DNA of 64,000 nt from contig CADCXC010000011.1 of NCBI GenBank assembly GCA_902806595.1, forward strand, positions 1,922,001 through 1,986,000. Reading direction: 5' to 3'. Position numbers and translations under genes: made by a program. A model generated the notes under the pieces. It was not told where the DNA came from and did no database searches. It saw only the letters and a program-made list of their open reading frames with translations. Shown piece by piece: positions 49,422 to 60,903 of the stretch. The DNA is from Pyrenopolyporus hunteri (Eukaryota > Ascomycota > Sordariomycetes > Xylariales > Hypoxylaceae). Every line of letters begins with the position of its first letter. The stretch's first letter is position 1.

Positions 49422-51279
49422 ATGAAGTACCAGCAAGAGGCTATGAGCTGGGCGAGAATCGCTGTTCCCGTCTTCCTATTACGGAGTCAACTCGTCAACG
49501 GATTCTCATGGCGTAGCGAGCCAAGAGTAGATTTTAGTAAGTTGACCCTTATTTATCTTCATATAGGAGTGATTACTTATCGGTCTCTAGGTAAGGGAGT
49601 CGTCGCCAACTCGGCCGTCGCGGGAGATAACCTATCGGGATTCCCTAAGGCAGGGCCCAGTTCCTATGAAGTAGCTCTAAAAGAACTACGCGATCTGGAA
49701 TCTGAGCCCTTATGTCATAGAACAGCTGCTCGTTTATTGGTGAATAACTGCGAAGTTCTTGAGGGAAAGAATGAGGCCTCAGTTCTTACCGATAGTGGCC
49801 GCAAAATCAGGGACTTCGTTGACTCGTATGCAGCGAGCCTAGCCATCTGCGATTTGGAGAGGGGGAGCTTCCAGATCCCGAGGGAATGCGCGAACTTCCA
49901 AGAATCGGTCCTAAGCCAACTCACCTTCGAAAACCTGGGTCAACTCCATGTCTCCTCGACGGAGATTGACGGCTGTCTTGCAGGCTTGAGTGAATCTGAT
50001 TCGGCTTAGAATACCTGGGTCAGTTATCGCCATAAAGCCTTGAGGTTTTGCGAAGCTGCTCGGGCAGACAACCAGAAAGGTATGTGAATGGCCTCAAATT
50101 TGTTTGGGACTTTGAAGTCCCTCGTTACTTACATCTCTCAGATCAGCATATCCTCCTTTTCCAACGCCTGACCAAGATTATGGGCCGGTTCGCGGATGAT
50201 ATTGACAGGCAGTTCGAACAGCGCATGAACGACTTGGACTCACGAACCCAAGTCACAAGCGGCAGAATAGATGAACTTTCCCCAAAAATTGACCGACTGA
50301 AGGATAGCCTTAAGTCGGTAGAAGACTTTGTTTCTATCCGACTAGGGCATGTGATCAATGTAAATCAAGCCATATTCGTTCATTGGTCACTGGGTATTGT
50401 CTAACAAGGTTCTAGGAAACCACAGATGCGGTCAGTTTAGGAGTTGAGAGCGCAGGGAACCTGCAAAGAATGCTCGAGGTGGTATTTAGGGCTGCTGTTG
50501 AGGGTCAAGTTGAATTGGCGTCTTCTTATGAGCAGTCGATGGAACTTGCCAACAAACGTGCAGAGGCTGCCATGAACACCGCAATGGAAGCCATTTCAGT
50601 AGCTACGGAATCCGCTGCGCATTTAGGAAGTCAGATTGTACGTCGTATCGTCGACACCACCTAGGTCTCGAGGCGACTAACTATATCCCAGGAGCTCTCG
50701 CGCCTGCGAGTAATGGGGTTAGACTCCAGGCACAATAATTTAGAAGAGGTAAGTGACTTTTGTTTCCGGTGTCTTTCCAAACACTAATTTTGGCTTGGAG
50801 GGTATGCAACGACTCGTAAACATCACGGAAAATCTAGTAGTAAAATATGAAGACAATACAAACCTCCTCTATCAAGCGCGCAACGTGACGAACGAGATCC
50901 TCGACTCCTTGGAGGACATAGCTGCCTCAGCAGCTCAAGTTGGGAATGCGATTCTCAAGCAATCATCTACTTCGCGGTGGTCGCCGTATTTCTGGTGCCC
51001 AGCAGTATCGCTCGTGCTGGGTTCGTACGGCCTCCCCCCCTCGACCACGAGGAATCTTGCTTTACTTCTTTTCGGTAAGCGATTCCTATCCACAACAATG
51101 CCCAGGTTTGCTAACATCTTAAAGGAGAAATTGCCGGTTATACAATCTCATCTATCCAATCGCTACAGCCAGAACTTGCGTCAATCACAAAATATTCGAC
51201 TTTGTTGTACGCTTGGGGAAATTCGTCCCCTCCTTCGAACCCCCGTCCTCACGTCACCGAACAGGCCGAACCACTATAG
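49422..51279 (+). CDS. KAR5/Tht1-like nuclear fusion protein, interrupted by in-frame TAG (likely pseudogene or null allele)
   Basis: Seven exons: 49422-49536, 49591-50079, 50142-50359, 50416-50637, 50692-50748, 50801-51074 and 51125-51279. All introns are GT-AG, several with CTAAC branch points, and all joins keep frame (510 codons). Features fit Kar5 family proteins of nuclear membrane fusion during karyogamy: a hydrophobic N-terminal signal, a Cys-containing lumenal domain (LCHRTAARLLVNNCEVLEG, DLERGSFQIPRECANF), long helical or coiled-coil stretches, and a C-terminal motif LVLGSYGLPPSTTRN followed by a hydrophobic segment. Codon 178 of the spliced frame (50007-50009) is TAG, between ESDSA and NTWVSYRHKALRFC, where aligned family members tend to have Trp. 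The downstream exons and splice sites remain intact, so the lesion looks recent. The first intron is 54 nt and free of stops, so its retention would add 18 residues. Sequencing error is possible. Confidence 0.75.
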
Positions 51280-52178
51280 AAATCCCAACGACCGAAGCCC
51301 CAGTATAAGATTTCTTAGGCCCGTGGTAAGGCTGGTATAATGGGGAGATGGCATATTTGATCATATTTATGATTGCTTTCAGGGACCAAAAATTCGCTAT
51401 GCTCGCTGGACTTTTTGTTATCTTATGCCTCGAACTTGGGGGAGATGGGAACTTTCGAATTGGGAATAGAAGATGAATCAGGCTCATCTCTAAAGTGCAA
51501 ATAGCTTAACCAATGGAATGGACGTGGGGTATTCTTCATAATTACATCGTTCAGTATGTAGTGGTTCGTTATGGTCAGGGCTTGGAACGCGCCATTGAGC
51601 TTTACTCGCGCTGATCGGCGACGTCTGAGGTAGGTACCTATGTTTGCTTAGATTCGCATGACCCTCACCGCTTCCCACCTTGGTACGTTGCCATCTATTC
51701 CTCCTCTAGTACGAATGACACCGGCTTTGATATATCCGATGCTTTTTTGTCGGATTGCTAATCTGCTGTTGGTTGATGGCTCAATTGGATTGCTCGGAAA
51801 CCATGCCCCCTGATTGGTTGGGTCCGTTGTGTTATGCGCCTCAACGTCTTCACTAATAGGGAAAATCGCTACGTCCGTTCTTCCAGGGTTATGTTCCGAG
51901 CGGACTTTACGGGTCTACGCACGGATTTACCTACATATCGCATTCAAAACTTACATATGGTACCTGGAGTCGTATGAGAACTCGTTTGTATGTGCGGGAG
52001 GTTACGATGAGGCACTGTGAGTCCTCTGGGGATCGATGGTCTATATATAGGAGCTCTTCCCCTTTCCTCTGGCTAGGCATCTTAGTGGGAGCGAGGACAT
52101 GCGGTCTTAGGTCACAATATCTATTTGACTTTTATCTATTACCCATTGTCATTTCACATTCAGCTGTTAACTACCAAT
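51280..52178. other. intergenic region, no gene seen
   Basis: No supported gene. CTATATATAGG near 52039-52050 is a plausible TATA element for the aldo-keto reductase. A GAGGTAGGTACCTATG word lies at about 51627. Confidence 0.45.
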
Positions 52179-53539
52179 ATGTCTACCAAGCCTATCCTCC
52201 ACCGACTCGGCAAGAACGGGCCCTTGGTCCCAGCTCTGGGCTTCGGGCTCATGGGTATGTCGTTCAAGGGCTACGGGCCGGGCCCTAGCGACGAGGAGCG
52301 GTTTAAGCTTCTCGATCGAGCTGTCGAACTCGGAGCAACATTCTGGGACACCTCCGAGTGAGTTTAGTTCTTTACATCATGAAAGAACGTACCCACCGAG
52401 AGAACACAGTTCACTAACACGGTAAAGCTTCTACGCGGACGGTGAAGAGATTATCGGAAGATGGTTCAAACGCACCGGCAAACGCGACCAGATCTTCCTC
52501 GCGTCTAAATATGGCTTCATCAAGGGCGGCAAGAGCCACGAAACGAACTCCTCTTACGAATATACCAAGAAGGCCTGCGACGCAAGCCTGAAGGCTTTGG
52601 GTGTTGACTCGATCGATCTTTGTAAGACCTACTTTACGCTTCACTCCTCCTTTATCGCATCATCTTTCGAAGCATGCTTAGTAGCTACTGCGAGAATTGG
52701 GTACTTTTGCGGTACTTGGGACCGTGATACCTTAAGCATCTCTAGTGCCGGATATCGTCTAATTCGTCTAACTATTAGATTATATCCACAGCGTTAACCC
52801 TGAGACTCCGATCGAGGAGACTATGCGCGGCTTGAAGGAGCTCCAGGAGTAAGCATTCCCCTCTTTGAAGTTTTATCGTGGCGAAGCTATTGTTCAAATG
52901 GGTTATGTATAGACGACTGACGAGTGGCCCCATCTTCTTAGAGAGGGCAAAATCAAGCACATCGGCCTATCGATGGTGACCTCCGCGACGCTCCGGCGCG
53001 CCGTCAAGATCGCGCCCGTCGCGTGCGTGCAGACCGAGTACGCCGCCTCGAACCGGAACATCGAGGGGCCCGCGGGGACTCACCTGCTGTCCACATGCCG
53101 GGAACTCGGGGTCGCCGTGGTCGTGGCCATGCCCTTGGGGCGGGGCATCCTCACGGCGGGGTTCAGCCGCGGCGAGGCGGCCTTCGACCCGACGGACTTC
53201 CGACCGCGCGTGCTGCCGCAGTTCCTGGCGGAGAACCGCGAGCGCAACGTCCGGGTCGTCGCGGGGTTCCGGGCGCTGGCCGAGAAGAAGGGGTGCACGG
53301 TGGCGCAGCTCGCGCTCGCGTGGCTGCTGAAGCAGGGCGAGGACATATTCCCGATCCCGGGCACGAAGAGGATCGAGTACCTGGAGGAGAACTGGGCGGC
53401 GCAGTGGGTCGTGCTGAGCGACGAGGAGGAGGGGGAGATCAGGGACTTCTTCGATAGGAACCCGGTGGCTGGGGGCACGCTGCCGGAGGCGCTGAGGAGT
53501 TTCCATTTCCGTGATACGAAGGAGTTGGAGTCGAGCTAA
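52179..53539 (+). CDS. aldo-keto reductase (AKR13/YakC-like)
   Basis: Exons are 52179-52357, 52428-52621, 52779-52848 and 52942-53539 (346 residues). Donors are GTGAGT, GTAAGA, GTAAGC; CTAAC branch points precede the first two acceptors. The third exon is only 70 nt and is recognised because it rebuilds DLYYIHSVNPETPIEE. The AKR catalytic tetrad is present: D57 in FWDTSD, Y62, K87 in LASKYGF and H128 in YYIHS. Later conserved parts are KIKHIGLS, CVQTEYA and GCTVAQLALAWLL, then the cofactor-binding IPGTKRIEYLEEN. The family reduces carbonyls with NADPH in the cytosol; the natural substrate is not predictable. The last exon is much more GC-rich than the first three. Confidence 0.9.
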
Positions 53540-53931
53540 ACTCAATGGATGGGTGGGTTTGTAGTCGAGGGGTTTATATGGGAGGGTCATTAGATGAACC
53601 TCTCTGTTCCGTAGCAGAAGTATAAGAATCATGGTTGAAGACACCACGAATTACGTCTCTCGAGGCCGCCTTGTGTATATGTTATTATCACTTACTCGAA
53701 ATGCAAACATGTTTAATTTCAGTTGAATTAATAATATCTTCTAAGGAGTGATTAATAACTAGGTGTCCGCCTAGAATTAGGGGTGGTTGTTAATTATCAT
53801 TAAGCTCGGCTGTGTCCCCCCTCCCCCTTTCACTGAGTTGCCGCTAGCTAAGGAGGGTAAGAATCAAAGCTCGAAACAATTTTTCTTTTTTCCTTTTTAC
53901 TATTCCTAGAGGAGAGACTCGATCGACATTG
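53540..53931. other. convergent intergenic region, no gene seen
   Basis: 3' flanks of the aldo-keto reductase (plus) and the GH3 gene (minus). Nothing else is recognisable. Confidence 0.45.
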
Positions 53932-56664
53932 CTAGATCGTCAGTGTCCCCGTTAAAGGCAAGTCCCGGCTGCTTGATCCAACAAAGACGGAGTAATCGCC
54001 TTTCTGAAGCAGCCAGTTCTGCGCGACTACGTCCCACGTGCTCAAATCCCGCCTCGTTAACTCGAATTCGACCGCCGTCGACTCTCCGGGCTGAAGAACC
54101 TTCTTCGCGAATCCGCGTAACTGCTTCACTGGTCCGTTCGGAATGCCGATGTAGAGCTGCGCGACCTCGGCGCCGGCTACCGAGCCCGTGTTGGTCACGG
54201 TCGCGGACGCTTTCACTAGGATATCCCAGAGGTCCTCGTGGCCACCCTCTACGATCGGCTTCGTTGGGTACGAGGAGGTATCGGTGCCTTCGACCTTGGA
54301 GATCTCGAGGCCGGAGAAACCGAAAGTCGTATAGCTGAGGCCAAAACCGAACTCATATCGTGGCGTTATGTTCTTGGCGTCAAAGGCCCGGTAGTCGATG
54401 TACACGCCTTCGGTGAAGTCCGACTGCGGGAACAATTCGTATATGCCGTCGGGAAGCGTCGCGTTTTGGAGCGGGCCGTAATCCGACTCGTTACGCGGCA
54501 CTGAATATGGCAGTTTACCCGAGGGGTTGGCGTCGCCGTAGAGGATGGATGTCAGGGCTCGGCCGGAGTCTTGCCCGGGGAGATGCGCGAAAATGAGCGC
54601 TGTCACGTTGGGGTGGTCAATGAATTGATCGACTAGGCGCACGCCTGCGTTGTGGAATACCACGATCGTGTTGTTGCACTGCGACGCGACGTTTGTGATG
54701 AGTGCGTCGGTGAAGTCGTCATGTAACCCTACTCTATCCCAACCTTCCGATGCGAAAGCGTTACCGACGACGATGCAGGCATCGGATGACTGGTCAACTT
54801 GGGGGTTGCCGCTGTGGAAGTCCCACCACAAGCTTGTATCATCCTCGTATGCACGTTGGCTTAATGCTGCGGCTGGGGAACTGACGTATGCTGGCATGTT
54901 CGCGCCAGATCCACCACCGCTGATCAAAGTACCGTTCCTAGCGATCTGGCTGTGGATCACGTCGTCGCCGTTTGGAATCAAATCTGCCGGCGCCAACGAC
55001 TCTTGGCCTCCATTCCATCCGCCGCCGCCGGGCGTATATATGTCGAAAGATTTCGCCGAGTATCCGAACAAGGATATTAGCTTGGGTGATTTGAGTGGAA
55101 GCGCGTTGTTCGTGTTTTTCAGTAAGACGTGGCTTTCAATGGCTCCTTGCAACAAGGTGTCCTTATTGCTCTTTGATTTTGCGATAACTCGCTGATGAGG
55201 CTTCGCGAGGTCATACGGCATCCCTTGGCCAGGAGCTGGGAACCCCTCATCCTGTCCTAATTTGTACCATGTCGCCATGATTCTACGCTTGTTAGCTGGT
55301 GTTAAACAGCGGTACGTGAAGTTATTGGAGACTTACCTTGTTGCCATGTCATTTAATCTAGTTTCTGGAACAGAACCGTTATTCACAGCTTCGGTTAGAT
55401 TGTTGGCCCAATAATCCGACGCGAACGGCATCACCATATCGAGGCCTGCCAATGCTGTAGCAACACCTGAGTGTTGAGCCCACCAGTCGGACACAATGAA
55501 GCCCTAGCAATCAATGGGGTTAGTTAATCTTGCAGAGATCATCATCGGATGTCAAGTACCTGGAACCCAAGCTCAGTCTTCAGAAGCCCATTTTGCGTCT
55601 TACTATTGGCACATCCGTAGCTGTTATTGATTCGGTTGTATGAACACATAATATTTGCCGTGCCAGCTTTTACAGCATCTTGAAAAGGCCTAGTTTAGTG
55701 TGAGTCCAACGTTGTAAGATAATTCAATCTTCATACGTACCAGAGATACAGCTCATGAATTGTCTTATCGTCAATATTTGCCGATACGGCGGTGACATTT
55801 CCCTCTGGATTACGGTTGGTTTCTTGTTCGTTGACGATGAAGTGCTTGGTGCTTGTTCCGACACCAACTGATTGGATTCCTTTTATGGTATCGGCGGCTA
55901 GAGCGCCGCATAGATACGGATCGTTCGAGAAACCTAAACGGAAGTCAGTAAGTATACCTACCTACAGCTAGAGAGAAGCCTGTATCTTACCCTCCCAGTT
56001 CCTTCCACTTGATGCGATGCGGCCTAAGGGGCCTACCACAGGTCCTAAGGCGATGTTGACTCCTTTAGCCCGGAATTCGCTGGCCATTCCAACAGCTCTC
56101 TTGTGAGCTAGCTCACGGTTCCAACTAAGCGAGAAGGTTAGCTCCTCAAGTCGTAGATGAAGATGGATTTCTTACCTTGCTCCAACGGAAATACCCGAGG
56201 CCCAACTCGACGCGAAGTTAGTAGTACGCACGCCATTTCCGGCGTCACTCAGGCAGAGGCCAGGGAAATTAAGTCTTTCTATAGCGGGAATAATACCGGA
56301 GCAGGAACTATCTGCTTGGATACCACCAGTGAGGTTAACCTGCGTGTTAGGGTAGTCAGTAACAATGATTCTTTGGGTAGTTCTGGATTCTGACAACCTT
56401 TTCTTCTAATGTTAACTGGGCCACGAAAGCTCTAGCCTTGGCATACGAATCAGCCCAGTCCCCTGACCCGGTTCCATTTGCTTTCGAACTGTGAGTATAT
56501 CTCCTGAAGCGTCCTAGGATAGGAGTCTACATACGTGACGGGTACACCGGTGGTGATTGGCCGTAGAATGTCGTGTCGTCCGTGATTATCGACTGGGCCA
56601 AAGCACCGATGCCATTACCCCAAGCGGCTAAGCCAGTCAGGACGTATAACGAAGTTGACAACAT
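53932..56664 (-). CDS. secreted GH3 beta-glucosidase, frame break between exons 1 and 2
   Basis: Eight exons on the minus strand: 56664-56535, 56488-56398, 56339-56176, 56124-55991, 55933-55741, 55689-55560, 55503-55337 and 55282-53932, about 787 residues. A signal peptide (MLSTSLYVLTGLAAWGNG) precedes the mature start. GH3 landmarks: LTLEEKV/NLTGG, GLCLSDAGNGVR, GVNIALGPVVGPLGR, GRNWEGFSNDPYL, TSTKHFIVNEQE, the nucleophile Asp in GFIVSDWWAQHSG, VLLKNTNNALPL, and a C-terminal fibronectin-III-like domain (KASATVTNTGSVAGAEVAQL). The enzyme would release glucose from cello-oligosaccharides outside the cell. All exon joins keep frame except the first: donor CAC|GTATGT with acceptor CACAG|TTCG leaves a one-base shift (221 nt in exons 1 and 2). 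This could be a one-base deletion, an unusual splice site or an error. The exon 2/3 donor GTTGTC is also weak. A single CreA-like GCGGGG lies about 270 bp upstream. Confidence 0.88.
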
Positions 56665-57534
56665 GGTATACATGCTCGATAACGCAGTCTGGCTCGTCGA
56701 GGATGGACAGGTAACAAAAGGAGCGGCGCACCACAAAGACGACACATTCATTTTAACTGCCAGGCCTCGGCCTTTGTCCGCGAGGGGTTCGTCGATAGAA
56801 AAGCCAAATCGGTCCTTCTCTTGAATACCAGGCCGGCCATGCAGACACTACCGTACCCGAATGGACGTCTGCGTGGACGGGAGAGGAAATAAATGGGGTG
56901 TCGAGCGGCGGTAATGACGACAGAACTTGGAGAATGCGGGGGACGCTCAGGGTGTAACAAAGCAAGGATAACAAGAATTGAGACAATCGTAGGGAGTTGT
57001 GGTTGTGGGTTAGGATCACAACTCCTAATCTCTTGGAGTAGACTTGACGATAGACGGGCGGTTAACGAAGCGTAAGGGGTCTATAGCCCGGGCCGGACTA
57101 TACTGAATTAGCTCTATTCGACAACTTAACCAAAGAACAAATAATGGATTTAGACACGATCGAGCTGCTGAGTCGTAAGGTAGGCTATTGTTGATTTTTA
57201 CGCATGTCTTGCTCGGGCGTGTCGTACTTCATGCACCCCGCAGTTGGGATCTTCCTACCCCAGGTTATAGACGCAATAGGGAGGGCTGCCAAGGGATGGA
57301 GCAGGTACAGGGCCTGTCCTGGGAAGGGATCATACGAGCTTAATTCATCTCCATTAGTTGATCATTGCGGGTCTCTAGACGATTTTACATTCGGCTTTCG
57401 TGAGAACCTTCTAACGAATTAGGTTCCTACGTAGGCGGGTTCGGGTTATCAATCTGCCATGCTGCTAACAAAAGGTCAATACGTATCCCTGCTTCTTTAG
57501 GGCTGCCGTCTATCATATTCCGACACATGAACCA
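56665..57534. other. intergenic region, no gene seen
   Basis: 5' flank of the GH3 gene and 3' flank of the next minus-strand gene. Open frames at 56753-57075 and 57204-57422 show no family features. Confidence 0.45.
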
Positions 57535-58351
57535 CTAGAACAGCCATACGAGTATAATCCATAGAACTATCGGAATCACGAAACGCCGTGAAATCTGGGG
57601 GCCGCCACTCGAAGATGTGTGGGAAGATGTCGTAGACTCGGAGCTTTCTGCGGGTGTTGTGCTCGTCCCCACGGTCGATTCTATGGTGACCGGGGTAACG
57701 ATAATACGAGTCGGTCCGGCCGAGGTTGATTTTGCCACTGTACTCGAAGTCCTTGCGCCCGTCGGACTCATCGCGAGCGGCGTAGTAGAACACTCGCTCG
57801 TAGTGGTGCCGACTGCGATATTCATGATCGATGCGTAATGCGTGACGACTTCTGTGGGAAGCACCTTCAAGTCGGTTTCCTCCCACGCGACGGTTATCTG
57901 GTCATGCTCTATCCATAGATTCGAAAGGGTCGTATAGATATCCCTCGTGGTAATGTTCGGCAAGAGGAGAAAGGCCATGGGCGTCGTGATGGAAGAAGTG
58001 CAAAAGTATCCAGACATGTCCGAGAACCCACTACAAGCGATCAGCGAAATTTGATATTATGGAATTAGGTGGGCTTGTCAACCTTTGACAGCATCCTCCA
58101 GCCCAGAGCGTCTTGCTGCCGTCCACTGTCGAGGCAGCCTTCACGATGCTCATATATCCTGGACATACACCAGGGCTTAGAGTTTGAGGTCGGCTCTTAT
58201 ACTGGCTCGGTACACATCGTGAAAATGACGGGTCAGCCCAGCCTCTGGAAGGGGACAGGATACTCGAATGGGAAGGATTATTGTCGATAAACACCGCGAA
58301 TCTATTCGAGCACCATGGCGGCGCCGTGAAAACAGTGGTAAGTGCCTGCAT
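57535..58351 (-). CDS. secreted or surface-anchored Cys-containing protein with Ser/Thr stalk
   Basis: Exons are 58351-58083 and 58030-57535 (254 residues). The 52-nt intron has donor GTTGAC and acceptor TGTAG and joins GGCCQ to SGFSDMSGYFCTS in frame. The N-terminal half has spaced cysteines in a pattern common to uncharacterised fungal surface proteins: ALTTVFTAPPWC, DPSFSRCVP, LSPGVCPGYM, GGCCQ and GYFCTS. The second half has a Ser/Thr-rich stalk (about residues 170-235), then SSSGGPQISRRF and a strongly hydrophobic C-terminus (VIPIVLWIILVWLF), which could be a GPI-attachment signal or a tail membrane helix. No clear signal peptide is seen at the chosen start, so the true start may be upstream. 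Function unknown. Confidence 0.65.
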
Positions 58352-59486
58352 TATGGGTACTATATCGTTGGTGGTATTGCCCCTTTTCTGTAGTTTAGTT
58401 TGTGAAGGACGTTCTACGTTATAACCAGGAGATGATCTCGAGATTCTTCCCCCTAGGATGGCATGCTTGCGTGGATGCGCACATTGTGCATCCGTTTCGG
58501 ACGCAGTGTTCCCTGTAAGTATCTATTTGATAGTCATACGATGACTACGATGTGGGTAATTACCTTCTAAGTTGCCGTTTTCGGCGTGTACAATGCCTAT
58601 CTTTGGTGGGTAGGCGCATTCGTGATGGCATAGGTATTGTTAGTTGAAACATGATTAAAGGGGATGGGATCGGGCCTAGTAAAGCTAATCTACACGGCCG
58701 CCAAAACCCCGTGCTCAGGTGTGGAAGATCATACAATTGGAAAGATGAACTACCCGCTATACGGATCGAAGAGATATCGGCGATGATTATAAGGACTACG
58801 AATTATCGTCGTTGTAATACAAGATGATGACCATGGCTCTTATATGAATAGAATAGACCTCGCCCTCTCCGGTCTAAACCGAACTTGGAGGCTAGACGCG
58901 AAAAGATGAGACTAGAGGATATTGTCGTAGGGGGTGTCTATGAAGCTCCTGTCGCGTTTCCGCCCCGTGACTTTAGGAGGGTTATGGAACCGAGCCGAGT
59001 ACACTATCGGAGACTGATGAGGTCACTATCACGGTGGGATAGGTGATGGAACGAAGATGAATCTGGTACATGTTGGACGTAGCTGGGATCGTCGCCTTGA
59101 ACTTCGAATCTCATACTAAAGTACCTACTGTATGGTCTCGATAATAACTCTTACGAATAATATTGAGTATATTCGTGGAACGGTATGAACCCGATTGCCA
59201 TGCGATATCAGTGGAATGAACTACGGTAAGAGTCACCCTGGATCTATATAAGCGCTGATATGCGCTGTAGCCTAACAGCTGCCTAATAATATTGCATGTC
59301 CATATAAGGAAGCGCCGGGCTCAATTGGTATATGTCAGGGGATATTTTCTTGGATCCCTCCTTCGACTCTTACTATCATTTCGACGCCAAAGACTCCCGG
59401 GGAGCTAACCCCTTAATATCTATGACCCCCGTTACTAATTGTAGTTACTGGCATTCAAGAATAAGCATCATCTGCTACTCTTTATC
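58352..59486. other. intergenic region, no gene seen
   Basis: No frame longer than about 60 codons and no recognised motif. It separates a minus-strand and a plus-strand gene, so it may contain both promoters. Confidence 0.45.
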
Positions 59487-60338
59487 ATGTGTACCTTAGC
59501 TTCCGGAGGGGTGCCGCCCTCTTTCGAGGAGCTTTGCGCCGGCGGAACTAAGGTCCATGGACATCATGATCTTAAAAAGCTCTTCTGGACCCTCAATGGG
59601 CCCATGTCGACTTCGGTTTGGATCATGGACGATGTGCACGACCGGGACTCAAACCGAGAAGAGTACTTCCGACAGACGCCTGAAGGCCCCGGCTGGCATC
59701 CAATCTCGCAGCTGCCTCTCACGGAGCCCAAAGTCTCATCACTCACGGTGATTGTAAACGATCTCCACAATTGGGAGGAGAATTGGGTAGAATTCTATAG
59801 TGCCCATGCGGACCCCGACTTCACGGAGTGTATCTATGGGCCGCTCCCGGACTACGACCCGGACTCGGACGAAGAGGGTTCGGAGCACCTGCTGTCGTAC
59901 TTCGGCGAAGAGCGGCCGCGCAAGAAGAAAGTGAAGCTGCTAGTGAAAGCTTCGTCGGAGTTCGTCACGGTCCACGACTACATCTCCGCGGTGCATCCCT
60001 GGTTGATGGGCTTGCGCGGAGATATCCTGGGGGCCATTGGGGTATTTTATGGCGGGCTACCGTCAGAGACGAGATTGGTCGTAGACTGCTGCTCTCTAGG
60101 GGTACGGGAACTGAAGATTGAGGAGGAGACGACGTGGTTCCACGATAAGAAAGGGGCGGACGCTCGACGTTTGTGGCTGGAGTCGAGTATCTACCGTACT
60201 ACCGTGTCGGATTTTAGAGCATTGGATCACTGCAAAAGGGAACCGTTTCCCCTTGCTGGCTCTACGCAGGACCGAATCGAATCTCAGGGTGGAGGTAAAT
60301 TCGATCCGCCGGATCAGAATGAGGGTTGGGAAGTTTAG
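59487..60338 (+). CDS. uncharacterised fungal protein, acidic middle region
   Basis: A single exon of 283 residues from ATG 59487 to TAG 60336-60338. I do not recognise the family. No signal peptide or membrane helix is visible. The protein is Trp-rich (VWIMDDVHD, WHPISQLP, HNWEENWVEFYSA, VHPWLMGLRG). An acidic stretch follows (PDYDPDSDEEGSEH), then a basic patch (RPRKKKVKLLVK). The middle part EFVTVHDYISAVHPWLMGLR resembles short hypothetical proteins common in Sordariomycetes with a conserved Trp-Leu pair. Coding nature is supported by length and by the composition contrast with flanking DNA. Function cannot be assigned. Confidence 0.65.
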   Translation: MCTLASGGVPPSFEELCAGGTKVHGHHDLKKLFWTLNGPMSTSVWIMDDVHDRDSNREEYFRQTPEGPGWHPISQLPLTEPKVSSLTVIVNDLHNWEENWVEFYSAHADPDFTECIYGPLPDYDPDSDEEGSEHLLSYFGEERPRKKKVKLLVKASSEFVTVHDYISAVHPWLMGLRGDILGAIGVFYGGLPSETRLVVDCCSLGVRELKIEEETTWFHDKKGADARRLWLESSIYRTTVSDFRALDHCKREPFPLAGSTQDRIESQGGGKFDPPDQNEGWEV

Positions 60339-60903
60339 CTGGGTAGGTAGGGAGCCTTTCGGCTCGTGCAGCATTAGGGGGTAATGGGCATAAAGATGTA
60401 GTGACGGTTAGGCAAGGTTGAATTAATTTACTGGAACTGGAGATTGACCTTTGAAATAATGTTTTCGCATACCTCCACGAGTTGATAATTGTAGGAAATT
60501 TATAGGAGTTATCCTTCGAAGCTTGAATAGGGGTAAGAAAGTGAAGTGTTGATGATTGCCTTCATCTACCGCTCGCTGGATGGTTTAGGTGGCGGGGTAT
60601 GTGCTATATACAACCGAATTACGGCGCCCTCTAGCGCCGCGAGGCCCTAATTTGTAGCGAGGAAGGCGCTAGAGTTCACTGGGAAATGTGCATAATTAGG
60701 TACCAAACAACGCTTGTTGATATAGTAAAAAATTACGTAAAATATCATCCTAACCTAAGACTTGGATGATTCAAGTTCGACGGTTCGCGACTTAACATAA
60801 TACTCTACCATGATGCCATCACCATCTTTTTATAACACTCCGAGAAGTATACTTATCCTACTGTTTGATTCGAAGACACAGAGTTTGAATCAGAGCAATC
60901 AAG
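60339..60903. promoter_or_regulatory. intergenic region with a 10-bp inverted repeat
   Basis: 5' flank of the nitrilase-superfamily gene. It contains the inverted repeat at 60629-60674; otherwise nothing is recognisable. Confidence 0.35.
60629..60674. repeat. perfect 10-bp inverted repeat CTCTAGCGCC / GGCGCTAGAG, 26-nt loop
   Basis: The arms are 60629-60638 and 60665-60674. The arms are GC-rich within an AT-leaning spacer about 230 bp upstream of a start codon. Could be a protein-binding palindrome or chance. Confidence 0.5.

Noticed and set aside
52967..53647. 226-codon minus-strand frame
   Set aside because: Antisense shadow of the last exon of the aldo-keto reductase; Arg/Pro-rich low complexity.
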